Below, piece after piece: positions 1 through 6,743 of a stretch of 19,884 bases of DNA. This stretch comes from CAZCTC01 sp964501335 (GTDB lineage Bacteria; Chloroflexota; Anaerolineae; B4-G1; SLSP01): assembly GCA_964501335.1 (NCBI GenBank), contig CAZCTC010000110.1, positions 1-19,884 on the forward strand, given 5' to 3'. The notes beneath the pieces were generated by a model. The model did no database searches. It was not told the DNA's origin and was given only the letters and a program-made list of their open reading frames with translations. The first letter of the stretch is position 1. Each line of letters begins with the position of its first letter. The translations under genes were made by a program, and so were the position numbers.

Positions 1-1105
1 TTTCATTCTGAATGAAGTCCACATTTTGCAGGGTGACCGTAATCCCTTTGCCGTAATTTTGAGTGGAGTTCAGCATTGCACCGCCGCCGACATTGGATTT
101 GTTCCCGATGAAGAGGGTGTCGATCAACGTCATATTGATGACGCCGTCCAGGTAATATTGAACCTCATTGGCGATTGCGCCGCCTCCGGCATAGGGCTCC
201 GGTGGGAAGTCAGGCGGCCAGAGGTTTTTGGTTGTGGTGTGCTGGACTTCGTTATGGGTAAAGGTGACGTGGTTCAATGTAACGTCGAGGATACCGTCGC
301 AGTTGTTCATGGTGCGGAGTGCGGCGCCGGCACGGGAGGCAAAGTTGCCGGTGAAGGCAACATTGGTCAACGTCGTCAGGCTGTGTTCCTGGCAATTTTG
401 ACCGATGTATACTCCCGCGCCATCTCCACCTCGATTGCCGCTGAAGGTAAGGTTGTTCAGTGTGGTGATGCAGAGTGAATTGTTTGAATTTGAGTTACAG
501 GCCGTATACAGGCTGTTCCAGGCGGCGCCGGTGACGATAAACCCGTCAAGAGCTACCGGGAGGATGTTGCCAGGGATGTAGTTACTGATATACATTATTC
601 TGCCGGCATTGTTGCCGGCGATGTCGGAGTAGACTTCATCGACGAAGTTACCGTCGCTGTTGATGTCGTTTTGGTCGATATCGCCGCTGAGGATGGTGGG
701 ATGGGCGGTCCAGTCGCGCTGATCGCGGCTGATTTCGGTGCCGCCGAAGCCGCCGTAGAGCTGAACATTGGCGGTTTTGATCCAATAGGTTTCGGTGATG
801 GCGTTATTGACGTGGCCGGCGCCTTCGTCGGGGTAGTAGACGCCTTCGGCCACCCAGATTTCATAGGCGGTGGTGGTATGGATGTTGGTCCAATCGAGGG
901 CGTCCTGGAGGTAGGTGTAGGCGGTGGCCCAGGATTGGCCGTTGTGGGTAGCACCGGCGGCGTCACGATCGACATAGATCACCGTAGCGGCCGGGGCTTG
1001 AGATCCTTGTGGGGGAAGATCTTCTGAGGCTTTGAGGGCGGTAGGGACGAGAAGTGCCCAGAGCAGAGCAGGCAGGATGATCCAGAGAAGACGGACGAGT
1101 TTCAT
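1..1105 (-). CDS. Secreted parallel beta-helix (choice-of-anchor Q-like) protein, partial
   Basis: An open frame of 368 codons runs from ATG at 1105 off the left edge of the window, so the C-terminus is missing. The N-terminus MKLVRLLWIILPALLWALL ending in a PTALKA-type cleavage site is a clear Sec signal peptide. It is followed by IYVDRDAAGATHNGQSWATA, the opening typical of choice-of-anchor Q / polymorphic outer-membrane type proteins (DAAG..G.SW..A). Then come short repeated turns ending in phrases such as LTNVAFTGNFA, LNHVTFTHNEV, MTLIDTLFIGN and LQNVDFIQN, which are rungs of a right-handed parallel beta-helix. A DQNDINSDGNFVDE acidic loop may bind calcium. The start is supported by AAGGAG 8 nt upstream. 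Likely role: cell-surface or extracellular adhesin or carbohydrate-binding protein; the substrate is not visible. Confidence 0.85.
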   Translation of the reverse strand, partial: MKLVRLLWIILPALLWALLVPTALKASEDLPPQGSQAPAATVIYVDRDAAGATHNGQSWATAYTYLQDALDWTNIHTTTAYEIWVAEGVYYPDEGAGHVNNAITETYWIKTANVQLYGGFGGTEISRDQRDWTAHPTILSGDIDQNDINSDGNFVDEVYSDIAGNNAGRIMYISNYIPGNILPVALDGFIVTGAAWNSLYTACNSNSNNSLCITTLNNLTFSGNRGGDGAGVYIGQNCQEHSLTTLTNVAFTGNFASRAGAALRTMNNCDGILDVTLNHVTFTHNEVQHTTTKNLWPPDFPPEPYAGGGAIANEVQYYLDGVINMTLIDTLFIGNKSNVGGGAMLNSTQNYGKGITVTLQNVDFIQNE

Positions 1106-1123
1106 GGGTAAGGCTCCTTTACT

Positions 1124-1183
1124 AAAACGTGAAACGTGAAAGGGAAAATGTGAAAGGGAAAATGTGAAACGTGAAACGTTCAC
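1124..1183. repeat. GTGAAAC/GTGAAAG short tandem repeat
   Basis: Degenerate tandem units of ACGTGAAACGTGAAAGGGAA type lie directly upstream of the beta-helix gene. The same unit recurs at 9577-9608. Function unknown; the position just before a start codon suggests it lies in the 5' untranslated or promoter region. Confidence 0.7.
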
Positions 1184-1189
1184 ATTTTT

Positions 1190-1320
1190 CGAGTGGAAGA
1201 AAAAGCCCATGTTTTCGCACGTCACGCTACGCAGTCGGCGCGCGAAAACATAAATAAAAAAGCTCTCTTCTTCGATCCTGCGTGGCATATCTTACGGAAA
1301 AAATGTCAGGCGCAGGATGT
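1190..1320 (-). repeat. Dispersed two-stem repeat, copy A
   Basis: Minus-oriented copy. The 3' hairpin has arms 1209-1218 and 1242-1251 (ATGTTTTCGC/GCGAAAACAT) with a larger, 23-nt loop instead of the usual 4 nt. The 5' stem pairs 1275-1282 with 1311-1318 (ATCCTGCG/CGCAGGAT), a sequence different from other copies but perfectly paired. The A/T spacer and the GAGAG motif lie between them. Confidence 0.8.
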
Positions 1321-1771
1321 CAAACCGGTTGTCAGCCGGCCTACGAACCATCACATCGGTTGAAATTTTCTTTTTTGCCCTCCTTGTGTCAGGTAAGTTG
1401 AATGAGATTATGTCCCCAGGAGTTTTTATCTTGAGGGAACCGGCGAATTGGGTAAAAGAGTCCGCTATGGGGCGCAGAAAACCGCTAAGGGGATAGGAAA
1501 GAAGATCCAGGGGGGATCAAGCGAAACGGGGATGGTATATGAGAGCAGGTGGCGATGATGGTTGACAAGGAGTAGATAGGACAACATAGAACTGCCTCCC
1601 GGAATTAATGGAATGAAGATCAGGATAGCAGCTATTGACAACCGAGAGTTTTTTGATGAATGCAGTGATCGGTTTGCAAATGGCAGCTGGTATGCTTACT
1701 ATAGCATCAATTTTATTAATGGGTAGATGAAATCAAAGTGTTTGGGGATGACCCGTACCTGGGCAGGGCAT
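1321..1771. other. Intergenic stretch with no recognisable gene
   Basis: Both strands lack an ORF with a plausible start, ribosome binding site and recognisable product. A GGTTGTCAGCCGGCC partial palindrome occurs near 1327, and the composition is less GC-rich than the genes. It could be a decayed gene or long untranslated region, but nothing positive supports either. Confidence 0.5.
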
Positions 1772-1920
1772 TCTTAGCGTCCCGCAAAGGTTTTTTCGGT
1801 CAGATACGATGCGCGGTGCGAAGCAGGGGGAGAGAGTTTTTTATGTTTTTGCACTGTCAGTGCGAAAACAAGGCCTTTTCTTTTTCGTGTTTTTCGGGTT
1901 CATTGTATGGGTTGATACAA
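1772..1920 (+). repeat. Dispersed two-stem repeat, copy B
   Basis: Begins with TTAGCGTCCCGCAAAGG, continues through GATGCGCGGTGCGAAGCAGG and GGGGGAGAGAG, then a hairpin at 1845-1869 with arms GTTTTTGCACTG/CAGTGCGAAAAC (one G-T wobble). This stem sequence is unlike the common GGCGGC stem yet still paired. The T-rich tail with TTCATTGTATGGGTTG follows. It lies just downstream of the stop of the 1926-3083 gene, in opposite orientation. Confidence 0.85.
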
Positions 1921-1925
1921 AATTC

Positions 1926-3083
1926 TTATGGCTGCACTGTGCTCCATGGAAGCAGTTCACCTGTGCGCCAGTTAAGTGCGAAAAGTTCGGCCGGGTTTGG
2001 GCAATTTAGACCGTAGCGTACGCATTGTTCTTGATTCCCTTTCAGATAATCCTCTTCGGAAAAGGCCAGCGGTGCGAAGGGAAGCCGAAGCACCTGAATC
2101 CAATCGCTATTTTTCCAGTTGCATTCCGGGGTTTCCGGTTTGCAGAGGTAGTAATTGTAGGCGGGATCGGCGGCAAGGGCAGTCTGTTCGCCGGTATTGA
2201 TGTCAATGCGCATGATTTTTACGGATTCAGAGAAGATGAGGGTGTCTCCGAGGTAGTTCATAAGTCGATGTTGATAGAGGAGATAGTTGTCGTCGGGTGT
2301 CCAGAGGGGGCGATCGTCACGGATGTTTTTGTGATCGGGAGTGGATGCAAATATGAAGTCTTTTTCGCTGTTATAACCCCAAAGCCCGGCGTCGATGTGG
2401 TAATAAGAGTTGTGGTTCAGGCCGGCTATGGCTGTGTGAGCGGCATTCCATGTTTCTTCGCCGGTTTTTTCACCCAGAAAAACGGTTTTTTTCGTCTGGG
2501 GATCGAGTAGCCAGATATGGGAATCCTCGCAGTCTCTGTGTGTGATCCAGATTTTACCGTTATCCAGATAGGTGTACTCCTGTGTTGTCCCTTCTGCGCC
2601 CTGGTAGATTAAGTCACCGGTTTCTGCGTTCACGATCATAGCGGCGCGGCCGCAGATGTTCGGGCCGTAGCGGAAGCCGAGATAGCGTTTGTCCGGCGAA
2701 TATTGAAATTTTTCACAGGGCAGAGTATCGGCCGGGATATTTCTGCGGGAATAACATTCCGGTGGTAGTTTGACGTTGGTGATTGTGTAGGTCGGGGTGG
2801 GAGTCATGTCGGGTGTGGCGGTGGCTGTGGGCGTGGGCCAGGGGGGAGTGGCGATGCTTTTTGTGGGGACGGCTGTCGAAATACCGGTGAGGGGGCGGGC
2901 CAGGGGGAGCAGCCATGTGTTGGTCACATAGAGTGCGATGGCAAAGACTATGAGCCAGAAGCCGATGACGCGGGCGGCGGGGCCGTGCAGTTCGCCTGCG
3001 CCGCTTTGTTGATTGTGGCTGAACAGGCTGCCGACGATCATGAGCAATCCAAGTATCAGAATGGCGAAGGCTATTGTTGTCAT
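1926..3083 (-). CDS. Membrane-anchored protein with extracytoplasmic propeller-like domain
   Basis: A protein of 385 residues of no named family I can assign. Two hydrophobic segments (about 3-20 and 38-60) anchor it in the membrane. A Pro/Thr-rich linker (about 73-100, TPTATATPDMTPTPT) of the kind common in Chloroflexota surface proteins leads to a C-terminal domain of about 280 residues. That domain has repeated strand-turn phrases such as YSPDKRYLGFRYG, WLLDPQTKKTVFLGE, WTPDDNYLLYQHR and IMRIDINTGEQTAL, which resemble TolB/WD40-like beta-propeller blades. Several cysteines (e.g. PPECYSR, LPCEKF) could form disulfides outside the cell. The start at 3083 has GGAAG 7-8 nt upstream. It stands alone, flanked by repeat copies B and C. 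Role unknown; a surface sensor or scaffold is plausible. Confidence 0.8.
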   Translation of the reverse strand: MTTIAFAILILGLLMIVGSLFSHNQQSGAGELHGPAARVIGFWLIVFAIALYVTNTWLLPLARPLTGISTAVPTKSIATPPWPTPTATATPDMTPTPTYTITNVKLPPECYSRRNIPADTLPCEKFQYSPDKRYLGFRYGPNICGRAAMIVNAETGDLIYQGAEGTTQEYTYLDNGKIWITHRDCEDSHIWLLDPQTKKTVFLGEKTGEETWNAAHTAIAGLNHNSYYHIDAGLWGYNSEKDFIFASTPDHKNIRDDRPLWTPDDNYLLYQHRLMNYLGDTLIFSESVKIMRIDINTGEQTALAADPAYNYYLCKPETPECNWKNSDWIQVLRLPFAPLAFSEEDYLKGNQEQCVRYGLNCPNPAELFALNWRTGELLPWSTVQP

Positions 3084-3103
3084 AGGTGAGCTTCCTGTTT
3101 TTT

Positions 3104-3248
3104 CCGTCCCCTAAATGACTTTTTCCGGTCAGGTACGACGCGCGGGATGGGAGAATTTTTATTTATGTTTTCGGCGGCTTTCTGAAGCCGCCGAAAACAT
3201 GATCTTTTCCTTCTCGCGTTTTCCAGGTTCATTGTATGGGTTGTTCTT
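3104..3248 (+). repeat. Dispersed two-stem repeat, copy C
   Basis: Contains GACGCGCGGGATGG, a T-rich spacer and a perfect 16-bp hairpin: arms 3165-3180 (ATGTTTTCGGCGGCTT) and 3185-3200, loop TCTG. The tail with TTCATTGTATGGGTTG ends near 3244. The 5' arm is degraded (CGTCCCCTAAATG), so the left stem is weak here. It lies between the start of the 1926-3083 gene and the end of the esterase gene. Confidence 0.85.
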
Positions 3249-3348
3249 CAACTATAGTTGTATTGGCGAGCTATTATATTCTTGTTCGTTATTGGGGGCA
3301 AGCTGCGAGTTTTTCCATCGAGATATGTTTCGCCGGATAGTTTGCGGG

Positions 3349-4224
3349 TTAGTTCAGGTTGCTTTCTCGTTGGGGAGTGACTCTTTGTGTAGATTCAAAG
3401 ATCATTTCCGGACCGAGGGTGGGTTCGATGTCGAGGCTCTTCCGTTTCTCCAGGGGGAGGATTTCCAGGAAATGCTTGATTTGGGGATCCCAGAAAACCC
3501 AATTGTGTCCGCCGGGGCCTTCTTCGTAGGTCAACGGGAGGCCAAGGTTCAGGGCGTGATCACGGAAGAGGGTATTATCGCTGTAGAAGTAGTCTTCGGT
3601 CCCGCAGCCTTGATAGAACTGGGGGCAGGGGCCGCCCGATTCAGCCAGAACGGTGGCCAGATGGAAGAGATCGTGCTGGCTGCCGGGCAGATGGCTGAAA
3701 TCTCCGAAGATCCATCCCAGTTCAGCCCGCCATTCAGGGTTGACCATGGTTGTGGCCAGTTTCACGATGTCGAGAGCGCCGGATAAGCTGCCTACGAGAC
3801 GATAGCGGTTGGGGTAGGTAAGTCCGAACTTGAAAGCTCCATAGCCTCCCATAGAGGTCCCGGCCAGGTAAGTGTGGTGGCGATCGGTTTCAGTGGGGAA
3901 GAAGGTGTTTACGATGCGTGGTAATTCTTCGCTGATGAAGGTGCCGTAGCGATATCCGGTTACCATGTCAGTGTAGAAAGCGCGTGCGGCTGCCGGCATT
4001 ACAATGATCAGGTCGTATTCGCTGGCGTAGCGTTCGATAGAGGTGGCGCGTTGCCATGCGGTGTGATCTTCGGTGAGTCCGTGTAACAGGTAGAGTACGG
4101 GGTACTTTTTGGGAGGTTTTGAGATGGGGCTGTTTATGCTGATGTAAGGTTGGGGGAGGATGACATCCATTGAAGATTGGATGCCCAATACATAGGATGC
4201 GAAGTTGCAATGAATTAAAGCCAT
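3349..4224 (-). CDS. Putative serine esterase (EstA/FrmB-like alpha/beta hydrolase)
   Basis: A protein of 291 residues of the esterase D / putative esterase family (PF00756-like), which hydrolyses acyl esters such as short-chain esters, S-formylglutathione or acyl sugars. Visible landmarks: YPVLYLLHGLTEDHTAW (oxyanion region, 41-57), the nucleophile elbow GTSMGGYGA with Ser124, a probable acid in CGTEDYF (Asp211), and the catalytic His240 in GPGGHNW. All three triad positions are in the expected order. There is no signal peptide, so it is probably cytoplasmic. The length fits tributyrin-esterase-like members. The start at 4224 follows AAAGGAG at good spacing. It is flanked on both sides by repeat copies, so it is probably monocistronic. 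The last 30 or so residues extend past the hydrolase fold and are of unknown use. Exact substrate cannot be read from sequence. Confidence 0.9.
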   Translation of the reverse strand: MALIHCNFASYVLGIQSSMDVILPQPYISINSPISKPPKKYPVLYLLHGLTEDHTAWQRATSIERYASEYDLIIVMPAAARAFYTDMVTGYRYGTFISEELPRIVNTFFPTETDRHHTYLAGTSMGGYGAFKFGLTYPNRYRLVGSLSGALDIVKLATTMVNPEWRAELGWIFGDFSHLPGSQHDLFHLATVLAESGGPCPQFYQGCGTEDYFYSDNTLFRDHALNLGLPLTYEEGPGGHNWVFWDPQIKHFLEILPLEKRKSLDIEPTLGPEMIFESTQRVTPQRESNLN

Positions 4225-4261
4225 TTATTTTCTCCTTTCCGCTATCGGTTAAGAAAAAATT

Positions 4262-4455
4262 ACCTGTGTGGTTAGCTTTTTAGCATTCCGCAACAGGCTT
4301 TTGTTTGCTCGAAGCGCCGCGCTGGATGGGGGGAGATTATTTTTATTCATATTTTCGGCGGCTTTCTGAAGCCGCCGAAAATATGAGTTTTTTCAGACTA
4401 ACCGCACAGGTTAAGGCTTTTTCTCGTGTTTTGAGGGTTCATTGCAAGGGGCAAT
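4262..4455 (+). repeat. Dispersed repeat, copy D, with an extra enclosing stem
   Basis: Left part TAGCATTCCGCAACAGGC and GCGCTGGATGGGGGGAG, then hairpin ATATTTTCGGCGGCTT/AAGCCGCCGAAAATAT (loop TCTG) at about 4349-4384. Relative to copy C the G-C pair near the base is changed to A-T on both arms. In addition 4262-4275 (ACCTGTGTGGTTAG) pairs with 4398-4411 (CTAACCGCACAGGT), closing a large outer stem around the element. The tail TTCATTGCAAGGGGC ends near 4452. Confidence 0.8.
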
Positions 4456-4474
4456 TTTCCGATTTGTGCAGTAG

Positions 4475-4580
4475 ATGCTTTTTAGCATCCCCCAAAGGGT
4501 TTTTGTTCGGTGTGAAGCAACGCACTGGATGGATAGAGAGTGTGTTTCTATTTATGTTTTTGGGGGTCTTTGTAAGAAAA
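4475..4580 (+). repeat. Dispersed repeat, copy E, degenerate
   Basis: TTTTTAGCATCCCCCAAAGGG, GTGTGAAGCAACGCACTGG, ATGGATAGAGAG and CTATTTATGTTTTTGGG follow the order of the other copies, in tandem with copy D. The right arm of the 3' hairpin is missing, so this copy looks truncated. It lies 60 bp from the stop of the FGE-fold gene. Confidence 0.65.
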
Positions 4581-4638
4581 TTATAGATTAAATCTTCATA
4601 AAGGCAAATGGAGCTTGACTGGAATTTCGAGCCACGGT

Positions 4639-5415
4639 TTAGTCAACGATCCAGAGGCTGTCGGAGTTCTCGCTTTCATCATAATAATCGTCCATCGAAG
4701 GGTGCAAGACGACCCGAAAGCCATGATCGGGCGCTTTTTCTGTAGGGGGTTTGGTGTAACGGTTGTAGCTTTGGGCGGTCAGGAGATTTGATTGCCAGGA
4801 GCCGCCTCGACTGCCGCGGGACAGCATCCATTCCCAGACGTTGCCGCGCATATCGAGCACGCCGTAGGGGCTGATGCTTTCCGGGAAGATGCCGACGGGG
4901 GTTGTGTCGTTCAGTCCCAGTTCCAGGGTGTTGGCCTGACCTTCGGTCAACGGCGGGGCGGAAAACTTTTGCAGGGTTAAATCTCCATGGACTGCCTTTT
5001 CCCATTCCATAATGGTCGGGAGGGTAACCCGCCGATTGATGCTTTTCGAGAGCCAGCGGCAATATTCGGTGACATCAAACCAGTTGACGAAGACGACGGG
5101 GTGGTTTTCTTTGCCGGGGGGCGGCTGTTGTTGTTTCCAACCGATAGGGGCGGTATATTGGGTGGAATGGACAAAGAGGGCGTATTGGGCGTTGGTGATG
5201 GGGGTAGTGGAGATGAAGTAGAGTTCCAGGGCGGCTTCGTAAGGTTCACCGTCATCGGCATCCCGGGTCAGAAACTTCCCTGCCGGGATGACGCACCAGA
5301 GCGGTTCTCCGTAGGGAGGAACCCAAAATGATCCGGCTGTCCTGGCGCGGGTTTCGATTAAGGAATTTAAATCGGCGGAGTCTTTTTTGAGTGGGAGTTG
5401 GAATATATCGTCCAT
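4639..5415 (-). CDS. FGE-sulfatase (SUMF1/EgtB-type) fold protein lacking FGE cysteines
   Basis: A 258-residue protein with the formylglycine-generating-enzyme fold (PF03781). Seen: PAGKFLTRDAD (45-54), ISTTPITNAQYALF (68-81), HPVVFVNWFDVTEYCRWLS (105-123), RVTLPTIMEWEKAV (129-142), SPYGVLDMRGNVWEW (182-196), RGGSW (203-207) and the closing GFRVV (232-236). True FGE enzymes carry two catalytic Cys between GGSF and the YR motif. Here that stretch is GGSWQSNLLTAQSYNRY with no Cys, so sulfatase-type Cys oxidation is unlikely; a ligand-binding or accessory role is more probable. I place the start at ATG 5415, with AAAGGA 6 nt upstream; a longer frame to 5586 overlaps the upstream gene and has no supporting signal. 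It follows the HEAT-like gene by 20 bp, so they are very likely one operon. Confidence 0.85.
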   Translation of the reverse strand: MDDIFQLPLKKDSADLNSLIETRARTAGSFWVPPYGEPLWCVIPAGKFLTRDADDGEPYEAALELYFISTTPITNAQYALFVHSTQYTAPIGWKQQQPPPGKENHPVVFVNWFDVTEYCRWLSKSINRRVTLPTIMEWEKAVHGDLTLQKFSAPPLTEGQANTLELGLNDTTPVGIFPESISPYGVLDMRGNVWEWMLSRGSRGGSWQSNLLTAQSYNRYTKPPTEKAPDHGFRVVLHPSMDDYYDESENSDSLWIVD

Positions 5416-5435
5416 GATTATCCTTTCCGGATATT

Positions 5436-6299
5436 TTAGCAGTCGATCATGACTTTTTGTATGTCGTATAGTTGTGCTTCTAAAGACTTGGTTCCCCCGG
5501 GTTGAAAGTCGCTGAAGGTGGAGCCATAGCATAACGTTGAGGGCGGTGCGTGTCGGGCGAAGGGGCCGGCCATGCCGGACATCCAACCTTTGCGGGCTTC
5601 CGGGTGAGGTTCTGCCATGCGAAATCGGAATATATAGTAGTCGAGCAGGCCGTCTTTCATTCTTTTTCCGACCGTTCCCAGTTTTGAGACGATTCCCATC
5701 AGTTCAATTTCATCGGGTACAGATCCCAGAGAGGTGTACGACAGCCAATTGACCATGGTGGATTCCGCCAGGGCAGCCTGGGTGTGAAATTCTTTGGGAA
5801 AAAGGTCCAATTGTTTCAGTCGTTTCAATTCGTCGAAGAGGCGATTGCGCATTTCGGCGGAAGCTGCGATGCTTTGGTAAATGGAGGCCGGGATGGTTTG
5901 TCCTTGATGGAGCAGGCCGGCAGCGGCAAAGTATTTCAGTTGGGGATCGGTGAAGTTGAGCGCCCGCTGAAAGATGACTGCGGTGCGGGGATCGGGCAGA
6001 TGGTCGAACAGTTGTAGATAGAGTGAAGCTGTGGTTCGCAGGTGAGGATAGGGCTGGATTCTCAACCAGTTTATTCCATTCGGTTGTTGCATGGCCCACA
6101 ATTGCGATTCATGTTTTTCGTAGTCGGTTAAGAGTATATCCAGCCGGGGTAGGAACAGGAGGGAGGTCCATGTTTTACGTTTTGTAAGGGTTTTCAGCAA
6201 TTCCAGGGCGGAGATTTTTGCTGATGTATCGCAGATGGGGAAGTTTTCCAGGATTTCAGCAGCCTGTTTTGCTGTTGTGATTCGAGTGTTTGTGTTCAT
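5436..6299 (-). CDS. HEAT-like repeat protein of unknown function
   Basis: About 287 residues, mostly alpha-helical, no signal peptide or membrane segment. The middle section (RALNFTDPQLKYFAAAGLLH followed by a second helix pair) resembles HEAT-type helical repeats. The C-terminal third (SLGSVPDEIELMGIV, DYYIFRFRMAEPHPEARKGW, MSGMAGPFAR) looks like a separate conserved domain that I associate with uncharacterised HEAT-containing proteins; no enzyme motif is seen. An in-frame TAA lies directly before the TTG at 6308, so only TTG 6308 or ATG 6299 can be the start. Neither has a clear Shine-Dalgarno sequence; ATG is preferred. The gene sits between a 39-residue ORF and the FGE-fold gene. Such pairings occur in signalling or conflict-type modules, but no NTPase or effector is present here. 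Confidence 0.75.
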   Translation of the reverse strand: MNTNTRITTAKQAAEILENFPICDTSAKISALELLKTLTKRKTWTSLLFLPRLDILLTDYEKHESQLWAMQQPNGINWLRIQPYPHLRTTASLYLQLFDHLPDPRTAVIFQRALNFTDPQLKYFAAAGLLHQGQTIPASIYQSIAASAEMRNRLFDELKRLKQLDLFPKEFHTQAALAESTMVNWLSYTSLGSVPDEIELMGIVSKLGTVGKRMKDGLLDYYIFRFRMAEPHPEARKGWMSGMAGPFARHAPPSTLCYGSTFSDFQPGGTKSLEAQLYDIQKVMIDC

Positions 6300-6307
6300 G
6301 GCGTTCA

Positions 6308-6342
6308 ATTAAAGAATTTAAATCGGCAGAGTCTTTTTTGAG
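6308..6342. repeat. 35-nt duplication of the FGE-fold gene N-terminal coding region
   Basis: This segment matches 5357-5391 in 33 of 35 positions. At 5357-5391 it encodes KKDSADLNSLI of the FGE-fold protein. Here the same reading gives KKDSADLNSLIERHE in a frame without a start codon, ending directly at the start of the HEAT-like gene. It looks like a fragment left by duplication or recombination. Confidence 0.75.
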
Positions 6343-6356
6343 ATTGCCCGGTAGAG

Positions 6357-6476
6357 TTACAGTGCGATTTCATAGTGTTTATTTGCTAAAGTGTAATGGC
6401 TGTTGTTTAAAGATTCATCGCCGGCTTTTCGGATTTCGTTGGCGGATCGGAAGATGTCGGTTGTGTTGGTTGACAT
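6357..6476 (-). CDS. Small ORF, 39 residues, first gene of the operon
   Basis: Starts at ATG 6476 with AGAGGAAAG just upstream and ends with TAA at 6357, 57 nt before the ATG of the HEAT-like gene. The product begins MSTNTTDIFRSANEIRKAGD and ends YTLANKHYEIAL. It is polar and probably helical, and the end resembles the first half of a TPR helix pair. A promoter is visible 45-72 bp upstream. It may be a real small protein, a leader peptide, or the stump of a longer TPR protein cut by the rearrangement that left the duplicated fragment at 6308-6342. No family recognised. Confidence 0.5.
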   Translation of the reverse strand: MSTNTTDIFRSANEIRKAGDESLNNSHYTLANKHYEIAL

Positions 6477-6488
6477 ATCTTTCCTCTG

Positions 6489-6509
6489 AAACATTTATAA
6501 GTAATGTTT
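6489..6509. promoter_or_regulatory. Inverted repeat in leader of the small-ORF/HEAT/FGE operon
   Basis: Arms AAACATT and AATGTTT are separated by 7 nt, between the predicted transcription start and the start codon at 6476. It could be an operator or an mRNA hairpin; the arms are AT-rich, so chance cannot be excluded. Confidence 0.35.
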
Positions 6510-6520
6510 TTACCAGAGTC

Positions 6521-6548
6521 AGTTTAGCATAAACGAGAAAAAGCTCAA
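6521..6548 (-). promoter_or_regulatory. Sigma70-type promoter for the small-ORF/HEAT/FGE operon
   Basis: On the minus strand TTGAGC (6548-6543) is followed after 16 nt by TAAACT (6526-6521). This predicts a start near 6515 and a leader of roughly 40 nt before the ATG at 6476. Confidence 0.5.
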
Positions 6549-6552
6549 CTAT

Positions 6553-6675
6553 TTTCTGTAGCGTCCCGCAAGGGTTTTTTGTCGGGTAAAAGGCGACGCG
6601 CGGGATGGGGGGAGAGGATTTTTTTGTTTATGTTTTCGCGCGCATTCTGATGCGCGCGAAAACATAGGTTTCTGA
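6553..6675 (+). repeat. Dispersed two-stem repeat, copy F
   Basis: Left stem CGTCCCGC (6562-6569) pairs with GCGGGATG (6600-6607). GGGGGGAGAGG and a T-run follow, then a perfect 16-bp hairpin: arms 6630-6645 (ATGTTTTCGCGCGCAT) and 6650-6665, loop TCTG. The inner stem is CGCGCAT/ATGCGCG instead of GGCGGCTT/AAGCCGCC, so both arms changed together. It separates two divergent promoters. Confidence 0.9.
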
Positions 6676-6676
6676 G

Positions 6677-6706
6677 TTGACAAAAAGGCAATGAGAAGTA
6701 AGATAT
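6677..6706 (+). promoter_or_regulatory. Promoter of the AbrB-PEP utiliser operon
   Basis: A consensus TTGACA lies at 6677-6682. The best -10 candidates are TAAGAT at 6699-6704 (16-nt spacer) or AGATAT at 6701-6706 (18-nt spacer). The -10 overlaps the long palindrome at 6701-6728. Confidence 0.6.
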
Positions 6707-6728
6707 GTCTTGTATACAAGATATATCT
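6701..6728. promoter_or_regulatory. 28-bp palindromic operator candidate
   Basis: The 28-bp segment is self-complementary at 13 of 14 pairs, centred on TCTTGTATACAAGA. A second, perfect 12-bp palindrome AAGATATATCTT overlaps its right half (6718-6729). It covers the predicted -10/transcription start and ends 4 nt before the ribosome binding site of the AbrB-type gene, the arrangement expected for autorepression by that gene's dimeric DNA-binding product. Confidence 0.65.
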
Positions 6729-6743
6729 TGCAAGGAGTATGAG

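Noticed and set aside
1738..2016. Short plus-strand frames over repeat copies (1738-2016, 4305-4586, 14738-14944, 16410-16865)
   Set aside because: Their products (F/Y-rich runs such as FYLYFRRLEKAAENM) are translations of the repeat hairpins, recurring with every copy; no evidence of translation.
4639..5415. Diversity-generating retroelement target (FGE-fold proteins are common targets)
   Set aside because: No reverse transcriptase, template repeat or adenine-biased near-duplicate of the C-terminus is seen in the window.
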